A stretch of DNA of 64,000 nt, taken from the NCBI GenBank assembly GCA_045660445.1, contig JAZRDR010000010.1, positions 242,518-306,517 on the forward strand, given 5' to 3'. This document shows, piece by piece, positions 49,497 through 58,628 of the stretch. The translations under genes and the position numbers were made by a program. Numbering within the stretch: the first letter of the stretch is position 1; each line of letters opens with the position of its first letter. Source of the stretch: Faeciplasma sp045660445. Lineage in GTDB: Bacteria; Bacillota; Clostridia; Oscillospirales; Ruminococcaceae. Below the pieces are notes generated by a model. That model was not told the origin of the DNA and did no database searches. It worked only from the letters and a program-made list of their open reading frames with translations.

Positions 49497-51884
49497 TTAT
49501 CTAACCTCGGCACCGGAAGCGACCAAAGCCTTGGTTACACGCTTCATTGCGCCATCAGCCTGCTCGTCGGTAAGAGTTCCATCGTGAGAACGCATAACGA
49601 TAGAGAACGAAACACTCTTTTTGCCCGATTCGATCTGGCTTCCCTTATAAACGTCGAAGAGCTTGACAGATTCCAAGGTTGCACCAACTGCCTTCTTGAT
49701 GATCTTTTCAAGAACTGCAACGGGTGTTTCATCATCACAGATGAATGAAATATCACGAGTGGTTGCAGGATATTTGGGCAAAGGCTTATACTGCTTTTCG
49801 GGAATCTCGATATCCAAAAGCTCGGTAACGTTGAGCTTGGCAACATATGCACGGGTTCCGATATCGTAATTTTCCAAAACATCAGGGTGAAGCTCGCCAA
49901 ATATTGCAGCAGGCTTGTCGCCGATCTTTGCAACAGCAACACGACCGGGATGGAATGCGCTGACTTCATCAAAGCCGTTTTCATTGGTTGCGGCTTCAAC
50001 GTCATATTCGCTGATGCCTAGGACTTTGAAGATCTCCTCCATTGCGCCTTTGATCGAGAAGAAGTCACAGCCATTGCCATACATGCCCAAAACAAGACGG
50101 ATGGGTTCAAGAGGAAGCTTGCCATCTTCAGTAGGAATGTATTCGGTTGCAAGCTCGAAGAGTCCGCAAGCGGAGTTTCTGAGATTGTAGTTACGAGCCA
50201 AAACGTCGCACATCGAAGGAATGACGGTGGTTCTCATCGAAGATGTATCTTCGCCCAAGGGGTTAGTGATGGTGACGTAATCACGAAGCTTGCTATCCAA
50301 AGGCAAGCAGATCTTATCATAGCACTTGGGAGAAACGAACGAGAAGGTTGCTATCTGATTAAGGCCAAGTGCAACACAAGCATTTTCAAGGGTGCGATTA
50401 AGCTTCTGCTCGGGAGTGCGCTTAGCGTTAGCTACACCTGTTAAGTGAGTGCCGACGATATTGTTATATCCATAGAAGCGTGCAACTTCTTCAGCAATAT
50501 CAGCCTTTGATTCGATATCTATTCTGAACGAAGGAGAATAGATGACACCGTCCTTGATCTCGAATCCGACTTTTTCAAGGTAATTAACCATTTCATCGGT
50601 GGGGATATTTGTGCCAAGGAAGCTATTGATCCAATTGGGATCGAAATCAACGGTTACGGGAGTTTTGTCGGAATAGTCACGGTCAATTATAGTGTTGACG
50701 GGTTCGCCGCAGCCCAAAATCTCACAAAGCTCGAACGCACGCAAAAGTGCAGGCATACAGCTTGATGCATCAAGTCCCTTTTCGAAGCGAGAGGAAGCAT
50801 CAGTTCTCATGCCGAGCTTCTTTGCAGTTCTTCTGACAGAAGCACCGTCGAAGCAAGCGGATTCGAAGATAACGTCAACTGTGTTGTCCATAATGCCGGA
50901 GTATTCGCCACCCATAACACCTGCAACAGCAACCGGCTTTTCAGCGTCAGCGATAACAAGCATTTCTTCAGAGAGTGCACGTTCAGTGCCGTCAAGAGTG
51001 GTAATAGTCTCGCCTGCACACGCGTTACGAACGACGATCTTGCCACCTGCAACGTATCTAACGTCGAAAGCGTGCATGGGCTGACCGTATTCAAACATTA
51101 CGTAGTTAGTGATATCAACAAGGTTATTGATGGGGCGAACGCCTGAAGCACGAAGTCTTTCACGGAGCCAGCGAGGAGAAGGACCGATCTTAACGTTCTT
51201 AACCAAGCCGCCGATATAGCGATGGCAAAGATCGGTGTTTTCGATAGTTACGTCAAGATATTTTGCAATATCATCCTCTATACCCTTATATTCGGGAGCC
51301 TTTACATTCAAGGGGAGCTTGAAGGTTGCGGCAACCTCACGAGCGAGGCCGATTACAGAAAGGCAATCAGCACGATTAGAGGTGATCTCAAATTCAACAG
51401 AGGTGTCGTTAAGTCCAAGAGCATCGTGGATATCGTCACCCGGCTTGCAATCCTCTTCGATGATCAAAATACCGTCTTCAATAGCATAAGGAAAATCGTG
51501 AGTGGTAACGCCAAGCTCAGCAACAGAGCAGAACATACCCTCGGATACAACGCCGCGAAGCTTGCCCTTTTTGATCTTGATGCCGCCTGCAAGAGTGGAG
51601 CCGTCAAGAGCGACGGGAACAAGTGCACCCTCGAATACATTTGTGGCAGCGGTTACGATCTGAACGTCCTTTTCGCCAACATTAACCTGACAAACAACGA
51701 GCTTGTCAGCATCGGGGTGTCTTTCGATCTTTAATATCTTACCGACAACAGTGTTTGTAACGTAATCTGCTTCAACCTCATAACCCTCAACCTTGGAGCC
51801 TGTCATGGTCATATCGTAGCAGAATTTTTTAATGGGCTCGTCGATAGTTACGTAATCGGAAAGCCACTTCATTGATAGATTCAT
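49497..51884 (-). CDS. pheT: Phenylalanine--tRNA ligase beta subunit
   Basis: Beta subunit of the heterotetrameric PheRS. 795 residues, normal. N-terminal tRNA-binding EMAP-like domain (VVGKILKIERHPDADKL near 47-63), B3/B4 editing domain (ITSNRADCLSVIGLARE, RPINNLVDITNYVM), B5 domain, and a C-terminal ferredoxin-like anticodon-binding domain beginning KYPATTRDISFI and ending in VTKALVASGAEVR. It follows pheS by 15 bases and shares its T-box control. Confidence 0.97.
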   Translation of the reverse strand: MNLSMKWLSDYVTIDEPIKKFCYDMTMTGSKVEGYEVEADYVTNTVVGKILKIERHPDADKLVVCQVNVGEKDVQIVTAATNVFEGALVPVALDGSTLAGGIKIKKGKLRGVVSEGMFCSVAELGVTTHDFPYAIEDGILIIEEDCKPGDDIHDALGLNDTSVEFEITSNRADCLSVIGLAREVAATFKLPLNVKAPEYKGIEDDIAKYLDVTIENTDLCHRYIGGLVKNVKIGPSPRWLRERLRASGVRPINNLVDITNYVMFEYGQPMHAFDVRYVAGGKIVVRNACAGETITTLDGTERALSEEMLVIADAEKPVAVAGVMGGEYSGIMDNTVDVIFESACFDGASVRRTAKKLGMRTDASSRFEKGLDASSCMPALLRAFELCEILGCGEPVNTIIDRDYSDKTPVTVDFDPNWINSFLGTNIPTDEMVNYLEKVGFEIKDGVIYSPSFRIDIESKADIAEEVARFYGYNNIVGTHLTGVANAKRTPEQKLNRTLENACVALGLNQIATFSFVSPKCYDKICLPLDSKLRDYVTITNPLGEDTSSMRTTVIPSMCDVLARNYNLRNSACGLFELATEYIPTEDGKLPLEPIRLVLGMYGNGCDFFSIKGAMEEIFKVLGISEYDVEAATNENGFDEVSAFHPGRVAVAKIGDKPAAIFGELHPDVLENYDIGTRAYVAKLNVTELLDIEIPEKQYKPLPKYPATTRDISFICDDETPVAVLEKIIKKAVGATLESVKLFDVYKGSQIESGKKSVSFSIVMRSHDGTLTDEQADGAMKRVTKALVASGAEVR

Positions 51885-51899
51885 AACGTTACCTCCTTA

Positions 51900-52919
51900 T
51901 TAGAATTGGTCTAAGAATCTAAGGTCGTTTTCGTAAAGAAGTCTTAAGTCATTGATGCCGTATTTACGCATAACAACTCTTTCAAGACCCAATCCGAAAG
52001 CGAAGCCGGAATACTCATTGGGGTCGATTCCGCAGTTTTCCAAAACCTTGGGGTGAACCATACCTGCGCCCAAAAGCTCAACATAGCCTTCGTTTTTGCA
52101 CATGGAGCAGCCCTTGCCACCACAGTTGAAGCACAAAACGTCAACCTCTGCAGAGGGTTCAGTAAACGGGAAGTGGTGAGGGCGCAAGCGGATCTTGCAA
52201 TCCTCGCCGTAAAGGCGCTTCATAAGCATATCAAGGGTGCCGACAAGGTTAGCCATGGTGATACCCTTATCAACAACCAAGCCTTCGATCTGGTGGAACA
52301 AAGGAAGGTGTGTAGCATCAACAGCATCGGAACGGAACACTCTACCGGGAGAGATTACACGGATGGGGGGCTTTTTATTCTCCATAACGTGGATCTGAAC
52401 GGAAGAGGTTTGGGTTCTTAAAAGGATATTATCGGTGATGTAGAAAGTATCCTGAGTGTCGCGTGCAGGGTGATCTGCAGGGATATTCAAAGCCTCGAAG
52501 TTATAGTAGTCATATTCAACCTCTGGACCTTCAGCGATATCAAAGCCCATGCCAAGGAAGATCTCTTCGATCTCGTTCATAACTGCATTTAAGGGGTGGA
52601 GCTTGCCAACTGTCTGAAGCTTGCCGGGAAGGGTTACGTCAAGACGTTCCTCTTTAAGCTTCTTTTCGGCAAGTGCTGCCTTAAGCTCGCTTCCGCGAGC
52701 GGAAATAGCCTCTTCGATGTCAGCTCTTATCTTGTTTGCAAGCTGACCGATGATGGGGCGCTCTTCGGCAGAGAGGGTTGCCATCTGCTTTAAGATAGCG
52801 GTGAGTTCGCCTTTTTTGCCGAGGTACTTGATTCTTAAATCGTCAAGTTCCTTTGCATCTGAAATCTTTTCAAGCTCGGCTTTTGCCGCAAGCTCGATTT
52901 TTTCAAGTTGCTCTTTCAT
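51900..52919 (-). CDS. pheS: Phenylalanine--tRNA ligase alpha subunit
   Basis: Catalytic subunit of PheRS. 339 residues from ATG 52919; another ATG two codons up sits too near the AAAGG ribosome binding site. N-terminal coiled coil (about 1-90) for tRNA binding; class II motifs: MGFDIAEGPEVEYDYYNFEALN (motif-1 region, by position about 110-131), RVFRSDAVDATHLPLFHQIEG (motif 2) and SGFAFGLGLERVVM (motif 3, ATP-binding Arg). A CxxC pair set (CFNCGGKGCSMC) in the C-terminal part is typical of bacterial PheS. Confidence 0.97.
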   Translation of the reverse strand: MKEQLEKIELAAKAELEKISDAKELDDLRIKYLGKKGELTAILKQMATLSAEERPIIGQLANKIRADIEEAISARGSELKAALAEKKLKEERLDVTLPGKLQTVGKLHPLNAVMNEIEEIFLGMGFDIAEGPEVEYDYYNFEALNIPADHPARDTQDTFYITDNILLRTQTSSVQIHVMENKKPPIRVISPGRVFRSDAVDATHLPLFHQIEGLVVDKGITMANLVGTLDMLMKRLYGEDCKIRLRPHHFPFTEPSAEVDVLCFNCGGKGCSMCKNEGYVELLGAGMVHPKVLENCGIDPNEYSGFAFGLGLERVVMRKYGINDLRLLYENDLRFLDQF

Positions 52920-52967
52920 TTTCATTTTCCTTTCATTTATATTGATAAATTATTTACTTACTTTGGC

Positions 52968-53030
52968 TGAGGGGGAATAGGCGCAAGTGCGAGGCGTGGC
53001 GGCAGCCGTGACGAGCGTGGCGCCGTTGCG
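52968..53030. repeat. GC-rich intergenic island 4, inside the pheS 5-prime leader
   Basis: GGCGCAAGTGCGAGGCGTGG, GGCAGCCGTGACGAGCGTGGCGCC and following bases, G-rich on the plus strand and therefore C-rich in the pheS transcript. It sits between the T-box terminator and the pheS start, a place where inserted sequence is tolerated. GGCGCC and GCGCAA/TTGCG offer short pairing. Same type as islands at 26721, 41186 and 43705. Confidence 0.6.
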
Positions 53031-53033
53031 TAA

Positions 53034-53280
53034 ATAAAAAAACGCCATGCCCCAATCGGGACAAGACGCTATCTTGCTATACCACCCATTGTCAGAAGCC
53101 AACACTTCTCCCCGTCCATAACGCTTCGGATGCGTTTTTGCCTACAACAAAAAAGCTTCAGCAAAACCACTCGTGAGTGAACTTCAGTCAGCCTTGGAAT
53201 AATGGACTTGCAGCATAATGTCCATCTCTCTGAAAACTTCGTCTGACTTACTCTCTCAGTCATTGTGTTTAAATATCCTA
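53034..53280 (-). promoter_or_regulatory. T-box leader (Phe) controlling pheST
   Basis: Transcribed leader of about 245 bases. Stem I carries AGAGAG near its base and the distal-loop GCTGCAAG; the specifier loop reads GAAG-TTC-ACTC, giving codon UUC for Phe at 53179-53181 followed by the expected purine. The T-box sequence AATGGGTGGTAT (53079-53090) holds the UGGN that pairs with an uncharged tRNA end. The terminator GCGTCTTGTCCC-GATT-GGGGCATGGCGT plus seven T is at 53034-53072. Low charged tRNA-Phe should antiterminate and raise PheRS. Confidence 0.93.
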
Positions 53281-53283
53281 TTT

Positions 53284-53312
53284 AATATATCACATTATAA
53301 TTTTAATTTCAA
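53284..53312 (-). promoter_or_regulatory. Promoter of the pheST T-box transcript
   Basis: Minus-strand TTGAAA (53307-53312), 17 bases, TATATT (53284-53289). Its upstream edge overlaps the 3-prime end of the HAD gene. Confidence 0.75.
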
Positions 53313-53995
53313 CTGTTTTTTGCAAAAAAGTTGGTTATTTCGCTTGGAGAATCGATTATATAATCGGCATTCGCTGATTCTAGGCATTCGCGTGAGCGAA
53401 ATCCCCACGTGCAGCCGATGCATTTTAAGCCTGCATTGTGAGCTGTGATTATATCAACGTCAGAATCGCCGATATGTATACAGCTTGTCTTATCAAAACC
53501 AAAGCTGTCAACGATTTGATTTTCGACTGTAGGATCAGGCTTTTTGGGATATCCCTCACGTGCACCGATCATAGCATCAAATAGATCATTACCAAAGAGT
53601 TTTAAAATGATAGCTTTTGTAAAAGCATCAGGCTTGTTTGAATATACGCAAAGCTTAACTCCCCTGCCCTTTAAATTAAAAAGCGCATCACGAATTCCTT
53701 CATAAGCTTCTGATGTATCAGCATAGTGTTTTGAATAATATTCGGTAAAAATATCGTGAGCACGAGATAAAACCTCTTGATTATCGCGAAGATTCTCAGG
53801 AAGCGAGCGTTTTATTAGCAAAAGTGTGCCGTCACCAACAAAGCTTGTATACTCCTCTTTTGTGTGAGTGGGCAAATTAAGCGAGCGCATAGCAAAATCG
53901 ACGCTTGCGGCAAGGTCGCTGATGGTGTTCACCAGCGTGCCGTCAAGGTCGAATATGCAAAGCTTTATATCAACTGAAGAAAACGTGTTCGACAA
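53309..53995 (-). CDS. HAD-family hydrolase, phosphoglycolate phosphatase-like
   Basis: 228 residues. HAD motif I FDLDGTLVNT (nucleophile and general-acid Asp), helical cap about 20-85, motif II CVYSNK, motif III Lys in GYPKKPDP, motif IV HIGDSDVDIITAHNAG. Resembles Gph/PpaX-type phosphatases; substrate cannot be told. Begins with a TTG at 53995 and overlaps mntP by 26 bases, so translation is probably coupled. Confidence 0.88.
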   Translation of the reverse strand: MSNTFSSVDIKLCIFDLDGTLVNTISDLAASVDFAMRSLNLPTHTKEEYTSFVGDGTLLLIKRSLPENLRDNQEVLSRAHDIFTEYYSKHYADTSEAYEGIRDALFNLKGRGVKLCVYSNKPDAFTKAIILKLFGNDLFDAMIGAREGYPKKPDPTVENQIVDSFGFDKTSCIHIGDSDVDIITAHNAGLKCIGCTWGFRSRECLESANADYIIDSPSEITNFFAKNS

Positions 53996-54545
53996 AGATT
54001 TTCACTCCGATTGCGATTAAAATAAGACCGCCGACGATTTGAGCCTTGTTGTTTAAAATATCGCCGAACTTTTTTCCGATAAACACTCCTGCAAAGCAAA
54101 ATGCGAACGTGCAAACAGTTATGATTGCTGAGGCACTAAGTGCCAAAACCATCGAATTCATCACTGCGGCAAAGGAAACTCCGACAGCAAGAGCATCGAT
54201 ACTTGTGGCAACACCCTGAATTAAAAGAGCACCGACAGTAAGTCCTGCGCCGTCATATTCGCAGGAATCGTCCTTTTTCAAACCGTCAAAAAGCATTTTT
54301 CCGCCGATAAAGCCCAAAAGAACAAGAGCTATATAATGGTCAAACTGAGTGACATATTGAGTGAATGTGCTTCCAAGGAAATAGCCAAGCGCAGGCATCA
54401 GGCCCTGGAAAATGCCAAAGCAAGCGGCGATAGCAAAAGTCCATTTAAGATTTACGTTCTTTTTTGTCATGCCGTTGGTGACGGATACAGCAAAAGCATC
54501 CATCGAAAGTCCAACAGCGAGAATTAATATTTCGATAATTGACAT
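53970..54545 (-). CDS. mntP: Manganese efflux pump MntP
   Basis: Small Mn2+ exporter of the LysE-like superfamily, 191 residues, six membrane helices. Signature GLSMDAFAVSVTNGM at 13-27 and its internal repeat ATSIDALAVGVSF around 112-124, each with the essential Asp. Located after tgt in what looks like one operon. No yybP-ykoY Mn riboswitch was recognised upstream; the gap to tgt is 25 bases. Confidence 0.94.
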   Translation of the reverse strand: MSIIEILILAVGLSMDAFAVSVTNGMTKKNVNLKWTFAIAACFGIFQGLMPALGYFLGSTFTQYVTQFDHYIALVLLGFIGGKMLFDGLKKDDSCEYDGAGLTVGALLIQGVATSIDALAVGVSFAAVMNSMVLALSASAIITVCTFAFCFAGVFIGKKFGDILNNKAQIVGGLILIAIGVKIFVEHVFFS

Positions 54546-54570
54546 TAATCAGTTAACCCTCGTTTTAATA

Positions 54571-55707
54571 CTAATCTTCAAGCTTTGAAGCAAGAAGCGG
54601 TGAATATTTATTTCTAAACTCGGTGAACGTGCCGTTATCAAGAGCTTCACGGATACGCTCCATAAGAGTGTTGTAGAAATAAAGGTTATGCTGAACGGCA
54701 AGACGACCTGCAAGCTGTTCGTTTGATTTAAAGAGGTGACGAACATAAGAACGGGAGAAGTTGCGGCAAGTAGGACAGTCACACTCGGGATCGATCGGGC
54801 GTTCATCAAGCTCATACTTCGCATTTGTTGCGTGCATGATGCCGTTCCATGTGAATATGGTTGCATGGCGTGCATTACGTGAAGGCATTACACAGTCGAA
54901 GAAATCTACGCCGCGATAAACAGCCTCGATAATATTTGTGGGAGTTCCTACGCCCATTAAATATCTTGGCTTATCCTTGGGCATAAAAGGCTCGACGCTT
55001 TCGATGATGCGATACATATCCTCTGTGGGTTCACCAACTGCAAGACCGCCGATAGCGTATCCGTCAAGACCGAGATCTCTTATCTGCTTCATATGCTCGA
55101 TTCGAAGATCGTCATAAGTGCAGCCCTGATTGATGCCAAAGAGCATCTGATTGCGGTTGATGGTTTCGTCCATAGAATTAAGGCGGTTCATTTCGGCAAT
55201 GCAGCGCTTAAGCCAGCGAGTCGTACGCTCGCAGGAGTTTTTGGAATAGCTCTTTGTAGCAGGGTTTTCAACACATTCGTCAAAAGCCATTGCAATTGTG
55301 GAAGCAAGGTGCGACTGAATGCGCATGCTTTCCTCGGGGCCCATGAAGATACGCTTTCCGTCAACGTGAGAGTTAAAGTATACGCCCTCTTCTTTAATTT
55401 TACGAAGCTTGGCAAGCGAAAATACCTGGAATCCGCCGGAGTCAGTCAAAATCGGGCGGTGCCAATTCATGAACTTGTGAAGACCACCCATTTTATAAAT
55501 GACCTCATCACCGGGACGAACGTGAAGATGATAGGTATTGCAAAGCTCGACCTGGCACTTTAAATCAACCAGATCGATAGAAGAAATTCCGCCTTTGATT
55601 GCGGCGGCGGTACCAACATTCATGAAAACGGGAGTTTGGATGGTTCCGTGAACGGTTTTAAACTCGCCACGGCGCGCAGCCCCCTCCTGCTTAAGAAGTG
55701 TAAACAT
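54571..55707 (-). CDS. tgt: tRNA-guanine(34) transglycosylase
   Basis: Swaps guanine 34 for preQ1 in Asp, Asn, His and Tyr tRNAs, the entry step of queuosine. 378 residues. Catalytic Asp in LTDSGGFQVFSLAKL; second Asp in IGGLAVGEP-to-DFFDCVMPSRNARH region; zinc site CDCPTC followed by Cys/His ligands, with SRSYVRHLFKSNEQLAGR. queA, the next enzyme of the pathway, is at 57511 on the same strand but separated by two foreign-looking genes. Confidence 0.97.
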   Translation of the reverse strand: MFTLLKQEGAARRGEFKTVHGTIQTPVFMNVGTAAAIKGGISSIDLVDLKCQVELCNTYHLHVRPGDEVIYKMGGLHKFMNWHRPILTDSGGFQVFSLAKLRKIKEEGVYFNSHVDGKRIFMGPEESMRIQSHLASTIAMAFDECVENPATKSYSKNSCERTTRWLKRCIAEMNRLNSMDETINRNQMLFGINQGCTYDDLRIEHMKQIRDLGLDGYAIGGLAVGEPTEDMYRIIESVEPFMPKDKPRYLMGVGTPTNIIEAVYRGVDFFDCVMPSRNARHATIFTWNGIMHATNAKYELDERPIDPECDCPTCRNFSRSYVRHLFKSNEQLAGRLAVQHNLYFYNTLMERIREALDNGTFTEFRNKYSPLLASKLED

Positions 55708-55726
55708 AGCAAATGCTCCTTATAAA

Positions 55727-56077
55727 TCAGAATCCGAACCAATGTGCAATAAGCCAGTCAACAGCGCTGACAAGATTCATTGAAAATGCAAGGTATAAAC
55801 CAATCAAAGCCAATATAATCGTCGGCAAGAAGAGCTTCCAACGCTTCCATTTCATTATCTTCCAATACTCGCAGCACTTTGCAAACATGATAAACCAATA
55901 GATAGAAAGCGGCCCTACAACAAGTATGTAAAACTGACAGCAATAGCCGAGCAAGATAGGCAACAAAACTAAAAGCAACACAGTCAAGCGTTTAAGCTCC
56001 TTCTCGGGCTTATAGGTTGCGTCAAACGGATTGTCAGCGTATTTTGAAAGTGTTTTCAAATCTGTTCTGAGTCCCAT
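55727..56077 (-). CDS. Small membrane protein of unknown function
   Basis: 116 residues: soluble N-terminus of about 30, then three hydrophobic stretches (about 31-47, 49-66 and 83-100), a basic loop KIMKWKRWK between them, and a short C-terminus rich in Trp. AAAGGA precedes ATG 56077. It lies between bglA (16-base gap) and tgt (19-base gap). No family recognised. Confidence 0.75.
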   Translation of the reverse strand: MGLRTDLKTLSKYADNPFDATYKPEKELKRLTVLLLVLLPILLGYCCQFYILVVGPLSIYWFIMFAKCCEYWKIMKWKRWKLFLPTIILALIGLYLAFSMNLVSAVDWLIAHWFGF

Positions 56078-56093
56078 AATAAATATCCTTTCG

Positions 56094-57437
56094 TTATTGA
56101 TATTTTGTTTTTATATATTTACTATACCACTTTGCAGAATCCTTAAGGATGCGCTGTTTTGTATTAAAATCAACGTAGATGATTCCGAAGCGCGGTTCAT
56201 ATCCGGAAGCCCATTCAAAGTTATCCATAAGCGACCAAGCGAAATAGCCTTTTATGGGATAACCCTCATCATAAGCTTTTTCAAGGCCATCAAGATGTCT
56301 TTGGAGATAATCGATACGCTGCGGATCGTGAACAAAACCATCGACAGAAGGCGTTTCACTTAAACACAAGCCATTTTCACAGATATACATATCGCAATGA
56401 TAACGGTTGCACATTTCCCGTACACACCAATAAAGCGTTTCGGGAGTTATAAGCCATCCGAGATGATTGACACAAGCACCGGGGCTTCTTGGAACGTGTT
56501 TATAACTACCGTCCGGATAAACATCGAAATAAGTTCCCTGATAGTTATTGGCACCGATGAAATCCTGCGGCACTTTGATCATATCAAGATCATCTAATAT
56601 TTCCGGAAGATGCTGTTTTGCATAGTCTTCGATTACTTTAGGATAATGCCCAAAGAAAACAGGATCCAGCCAAAGAGCTATATGTCTTGAGTTCGGAACG
56701 GCATCAATGCTTTCGATGTGTGCAAAGTATTTATCGGCATAAGCTTCAGCCTCTTTCGAGACGGGAATAAACGAAGGCGAAGAAACAGCCATGCCAACTT
56801 TTATGTCAGCGTATTCGCTTTTAATAGCTCGTGTTGCTTTGCCGTTTGAAAGCAGAATATTATGACATATTCTAAGATAATCATCTTTAGAAAGCTTAAG
56901 GCCCGGGGCATGAGCACCGGTTATATATCCGTGCTCGGAAAAAATCTGGGGTTCATTAAACGTCGTGAAAAACTTTACACGGTCGCCAAAAGCTTTTGCA
57001 CAAACACGAGCATAATTTTCAAACCAGTCGCTTATCGATGGATTTAGCCATCCGCCTATATCCTGAAGCGTCTGCGGAAGATCCCAATGATATAGCGTGA
57101 TAAATGGAGTGATATCATTTTCTATAAGTTTGTTTATTAAGCGATTATAGAAATCAATTCCTGCCTGATTTATATTTCCAACGCCATTGGGAATGATTCT
57201 GGGCCAAGCAATTGAAAATCGATATGATTTTATACCGATCTGCTTCATTAGTTCAACGTCTGAATCGATGCGGTGATAATGATCGCAGGCTTCATCGCCG
57301 TTTTGGTTGTGAGCAACTTTTCCTTTTGTGTGTGAAAATGTGTCCCAGATACTAACTCCTCTTCCGTCTTCGCTTACAGCGCCTTCTATTTGGTAAGAAG
57401 CAGTTGCGGCTCCGAATATGAATTTTGAATCAAACAC
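56094..57437 (-). CDS. Beta-glucosidase, GH1 family
   Basis: Retaining glycoside hydrolase, cytoplasmic (no signal peptide), 447 residues. GTG start at 57437 with AGGAG 8 bases upstream. FIFGAATASYQIEGA and GRGVSIWDTFSH at the N-terminus; acid/base Glu in FFTTFNEPQIF; nucleophile Glu in DMYICENGL; C-terminal GYFAWSLMDNFEWASGYEPRFG-type sugar-binding Trp region (by position about 400-420). No 6-phospho-sugar Ser/Lys signature is obvious, so hydrolysis of non-phosphorylated cellobiose-type sugars is preferred. No transporter or regulator beside it; it sits between queA and tgt. Confidence 0.92.
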   Translation of the reverse strand: MFDSKFIFGAATASYQIEGAVSEDGRGVSIWDTFSHTKGKVAHNQNGDEACDHYHRIDSDVELMKQIGIKSYRFSIAWPRIIPNGVGNINQAGIDFYNRLINKLIENDITPFITLYHWDLPQTLQDIGGWLNPSISDWFENYARVCAKAFGDRVKFFTTFNEPQIFSEHGYITGAHAPGLKLSKDDYLRICHNILLSNGKATRAIKSEYADIKVGMAVSSPSFIPVSKEAEAYADKYFAHIESIDAVPNSRHIALWLDPVFFGHYPKVIEDYAKQHLPEILDDLDMIKVPQDFIGANNYQGTYFDVYPDGSYKHVPRSPGACVNHLGWLITPETLYWCVREMCNRYHCDMYICENGLCLSETPSVDGFVHDPQRIDYLQRHLDGLEKAYDEGYPIKGYFAWSLMDNFEWASGYEPRFGIIYVDFNTKQRILKDSAKWYSKYIKTKYQ

Positions 57438-57510
57438 GGTGTTTTCTCCTGATATATGTAATATTTGTGTGGGTAGAATTGATAATAACAGTTAAGCCGC
57501 GGTGTGTAGG

Positions 57511-58554
57511 TCAGATGAAAAGTGTGCTATCACCGAAGCTGAAGAAGCGATATTTTTCCTCGACTGCGGTTTTATAAACGTTCATCGTATTCTCATATCC
57601 GGCAAAAGCGGATACAAGCATTATAAGCGTGCTCTGCGGCAGATGGAAGTTTGTTATCAGCCCATCAAGAACCTTAAACTTATATCCCGGATAAATGAAG
57701 ATATCGGTGTTTCCTTCGGCAGCTTCGATTTTCCCTCTGAAGGTGGCGACACTTTCAAGTGTGCGGCAGGAGGTTGTTCCGACAGCAATAACTCTTCCGC
57801 CATTAGCTTTTGTTTGGTTAATGATATCTGCAGTTTCTCTAGAGATCTCGTAATGCTCGGAGTGCATTTTGTGATCTAACACATTATCCTCTTTAACAGG
57901 TCGGAAGGTGCCAAGACCGACATGAAGAGTAACACGGGCAATATTTATTCCCCTGTTTTTCAGATCCTCGAGCTGATCGTTTGTGAAGTGAAGCCCTGCT
58001 GTAGGGGCAGCGGCAGATCCTATTTCATTTGAGTATACTGTCTGATAGCGCTCCTTATCCTCGAGCTTTTTGGTGATATAAGGAGGGAGAGGCATTTGTC
58101 CAATCTCATCAAGAACGGTATAGATCGAACCTTCGCAACTGAATTTTGCGACACGGTTACCGTCTTCCAGAACATCTACAATTTCAGCAATAAGCTTGCC
58201 TTTGCCAAAGCTGAATTTTGTTCCGATCTTGGCTTTTTTGCCGGGGCGGCACAAGATCTCCCACACCATGTTTTCGCGCTGTTCTAAAAGCAAAAATTCG
58301 ATGAAACTTCCGTTATCCATCTTTTCGCCATAGATTCTTGCAGGCAAAACTCTCGAGTCGTTTATAACCAAAGTGTCACCTTTTTTAAGATAGTCACATA
58401 GATTATAAAAGCGGTCGTGCGTGATAGCGCCGGTTTCTTTATTGCAAACAAGCAAACGGGATGAGTTTCTTGGTTCGAGAGGAGTTTGAGCAATGAGCTC
58501 CTCAGGGAGATAATAATCAAAATCTGAAGTCTTTAAATTGTTTAAATCGAGCAT
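57511..58554 (-). CDS. queA: S-adenosylmethionine:tRNA ribosyltransferase-isomerase
   Basis: QueA adds the ribosyl part of SAM to preQ1-tRNA, giving epoxyqueuosine. 347 residues. N-terminal FDYYLPEELIAQTPLEPRNSSRLLV (by position 12-36), DTLVINDSRVLPARIYG, PTAGLHFTNDQLEDL and THVGLGTF-like TLHVGLGTFRPV, then TNFHLPQSTLIMLVSAFAG. All are family hallmarks. First gene of the queA-bglA-(55727)-tgt-mntP-HAD run. Confidence 0.96.
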   Translation of the reverse strand: MLDLNNLKTSDFDYYLPEELIAQTPLEPRNSSRLLVCNKETGAITHDRFYNLCDYLKKGDTLVINDSRVLPARIYGEKMDNGSFIEFLLLEQRENMVWEILCRPGKKAKIGTKFSFGKGKLIAEIVDVLEDGNRVAKFSCEGSIYTVLDEIGQMPLPPYITKKLEDKERYQTVYSNEIGSAAAPTAGLHFTNDQLEDLKNRGINIARVTLHVGLGTFRPVKEDNVLDHKMHSEHYEISRETADIINQTKANGGRVIAVGTTSCRTLESVATFRGKIEAAEGNTDIFIYPGYKFKVLDGLITNFHLPQSTLIMLVSAFAGYENTMNVYKTAVEEKYRFFSFGDSTLFI

Positions 58555-58584
58555 TTATATGTTAACCTCGTTTATTTTCGCTTT

Positions 58585-58628
58585 AAACTGTTGAAACAGT
58601 TTAGCATATTAAACAGTTGACACAGTTT
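58585..58628. promoter_or_regulatory. Two operator-like dyads between queA and asd
   Basis: AAACTGTTGAAACAGTTT (58585-58602) is an inverted repeat of AAACTGTT with a 2-base centre. AAACAGTTGACACAGTTT (58611-58628) matches it at 16 of 18 positions, start-to-start 26 bases apart. The second overlaps the asd -35 box. Spacing and symmetry suggest cooperative binding of a dimeric repressor or activator; the regulator is not known. Confidence 0.65.

Noticed and set aside
53040..53290. Small coding frames (for example 53069-53263 minus) in the pheS leader
   Set aside because: They coincide with T-box structural elements and stop arbitrarily; the RNA explanation accounts for the sequence.
54546..54570. 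Manganese (yybP-ykoY) riboswitch before mntP
   Set aside because: The gap to tgt is only 25 bases.
55093..55563. 156-codon plus-strand open frame
   Set aside because: Antisense to tgt catalytic region; no independent signals.
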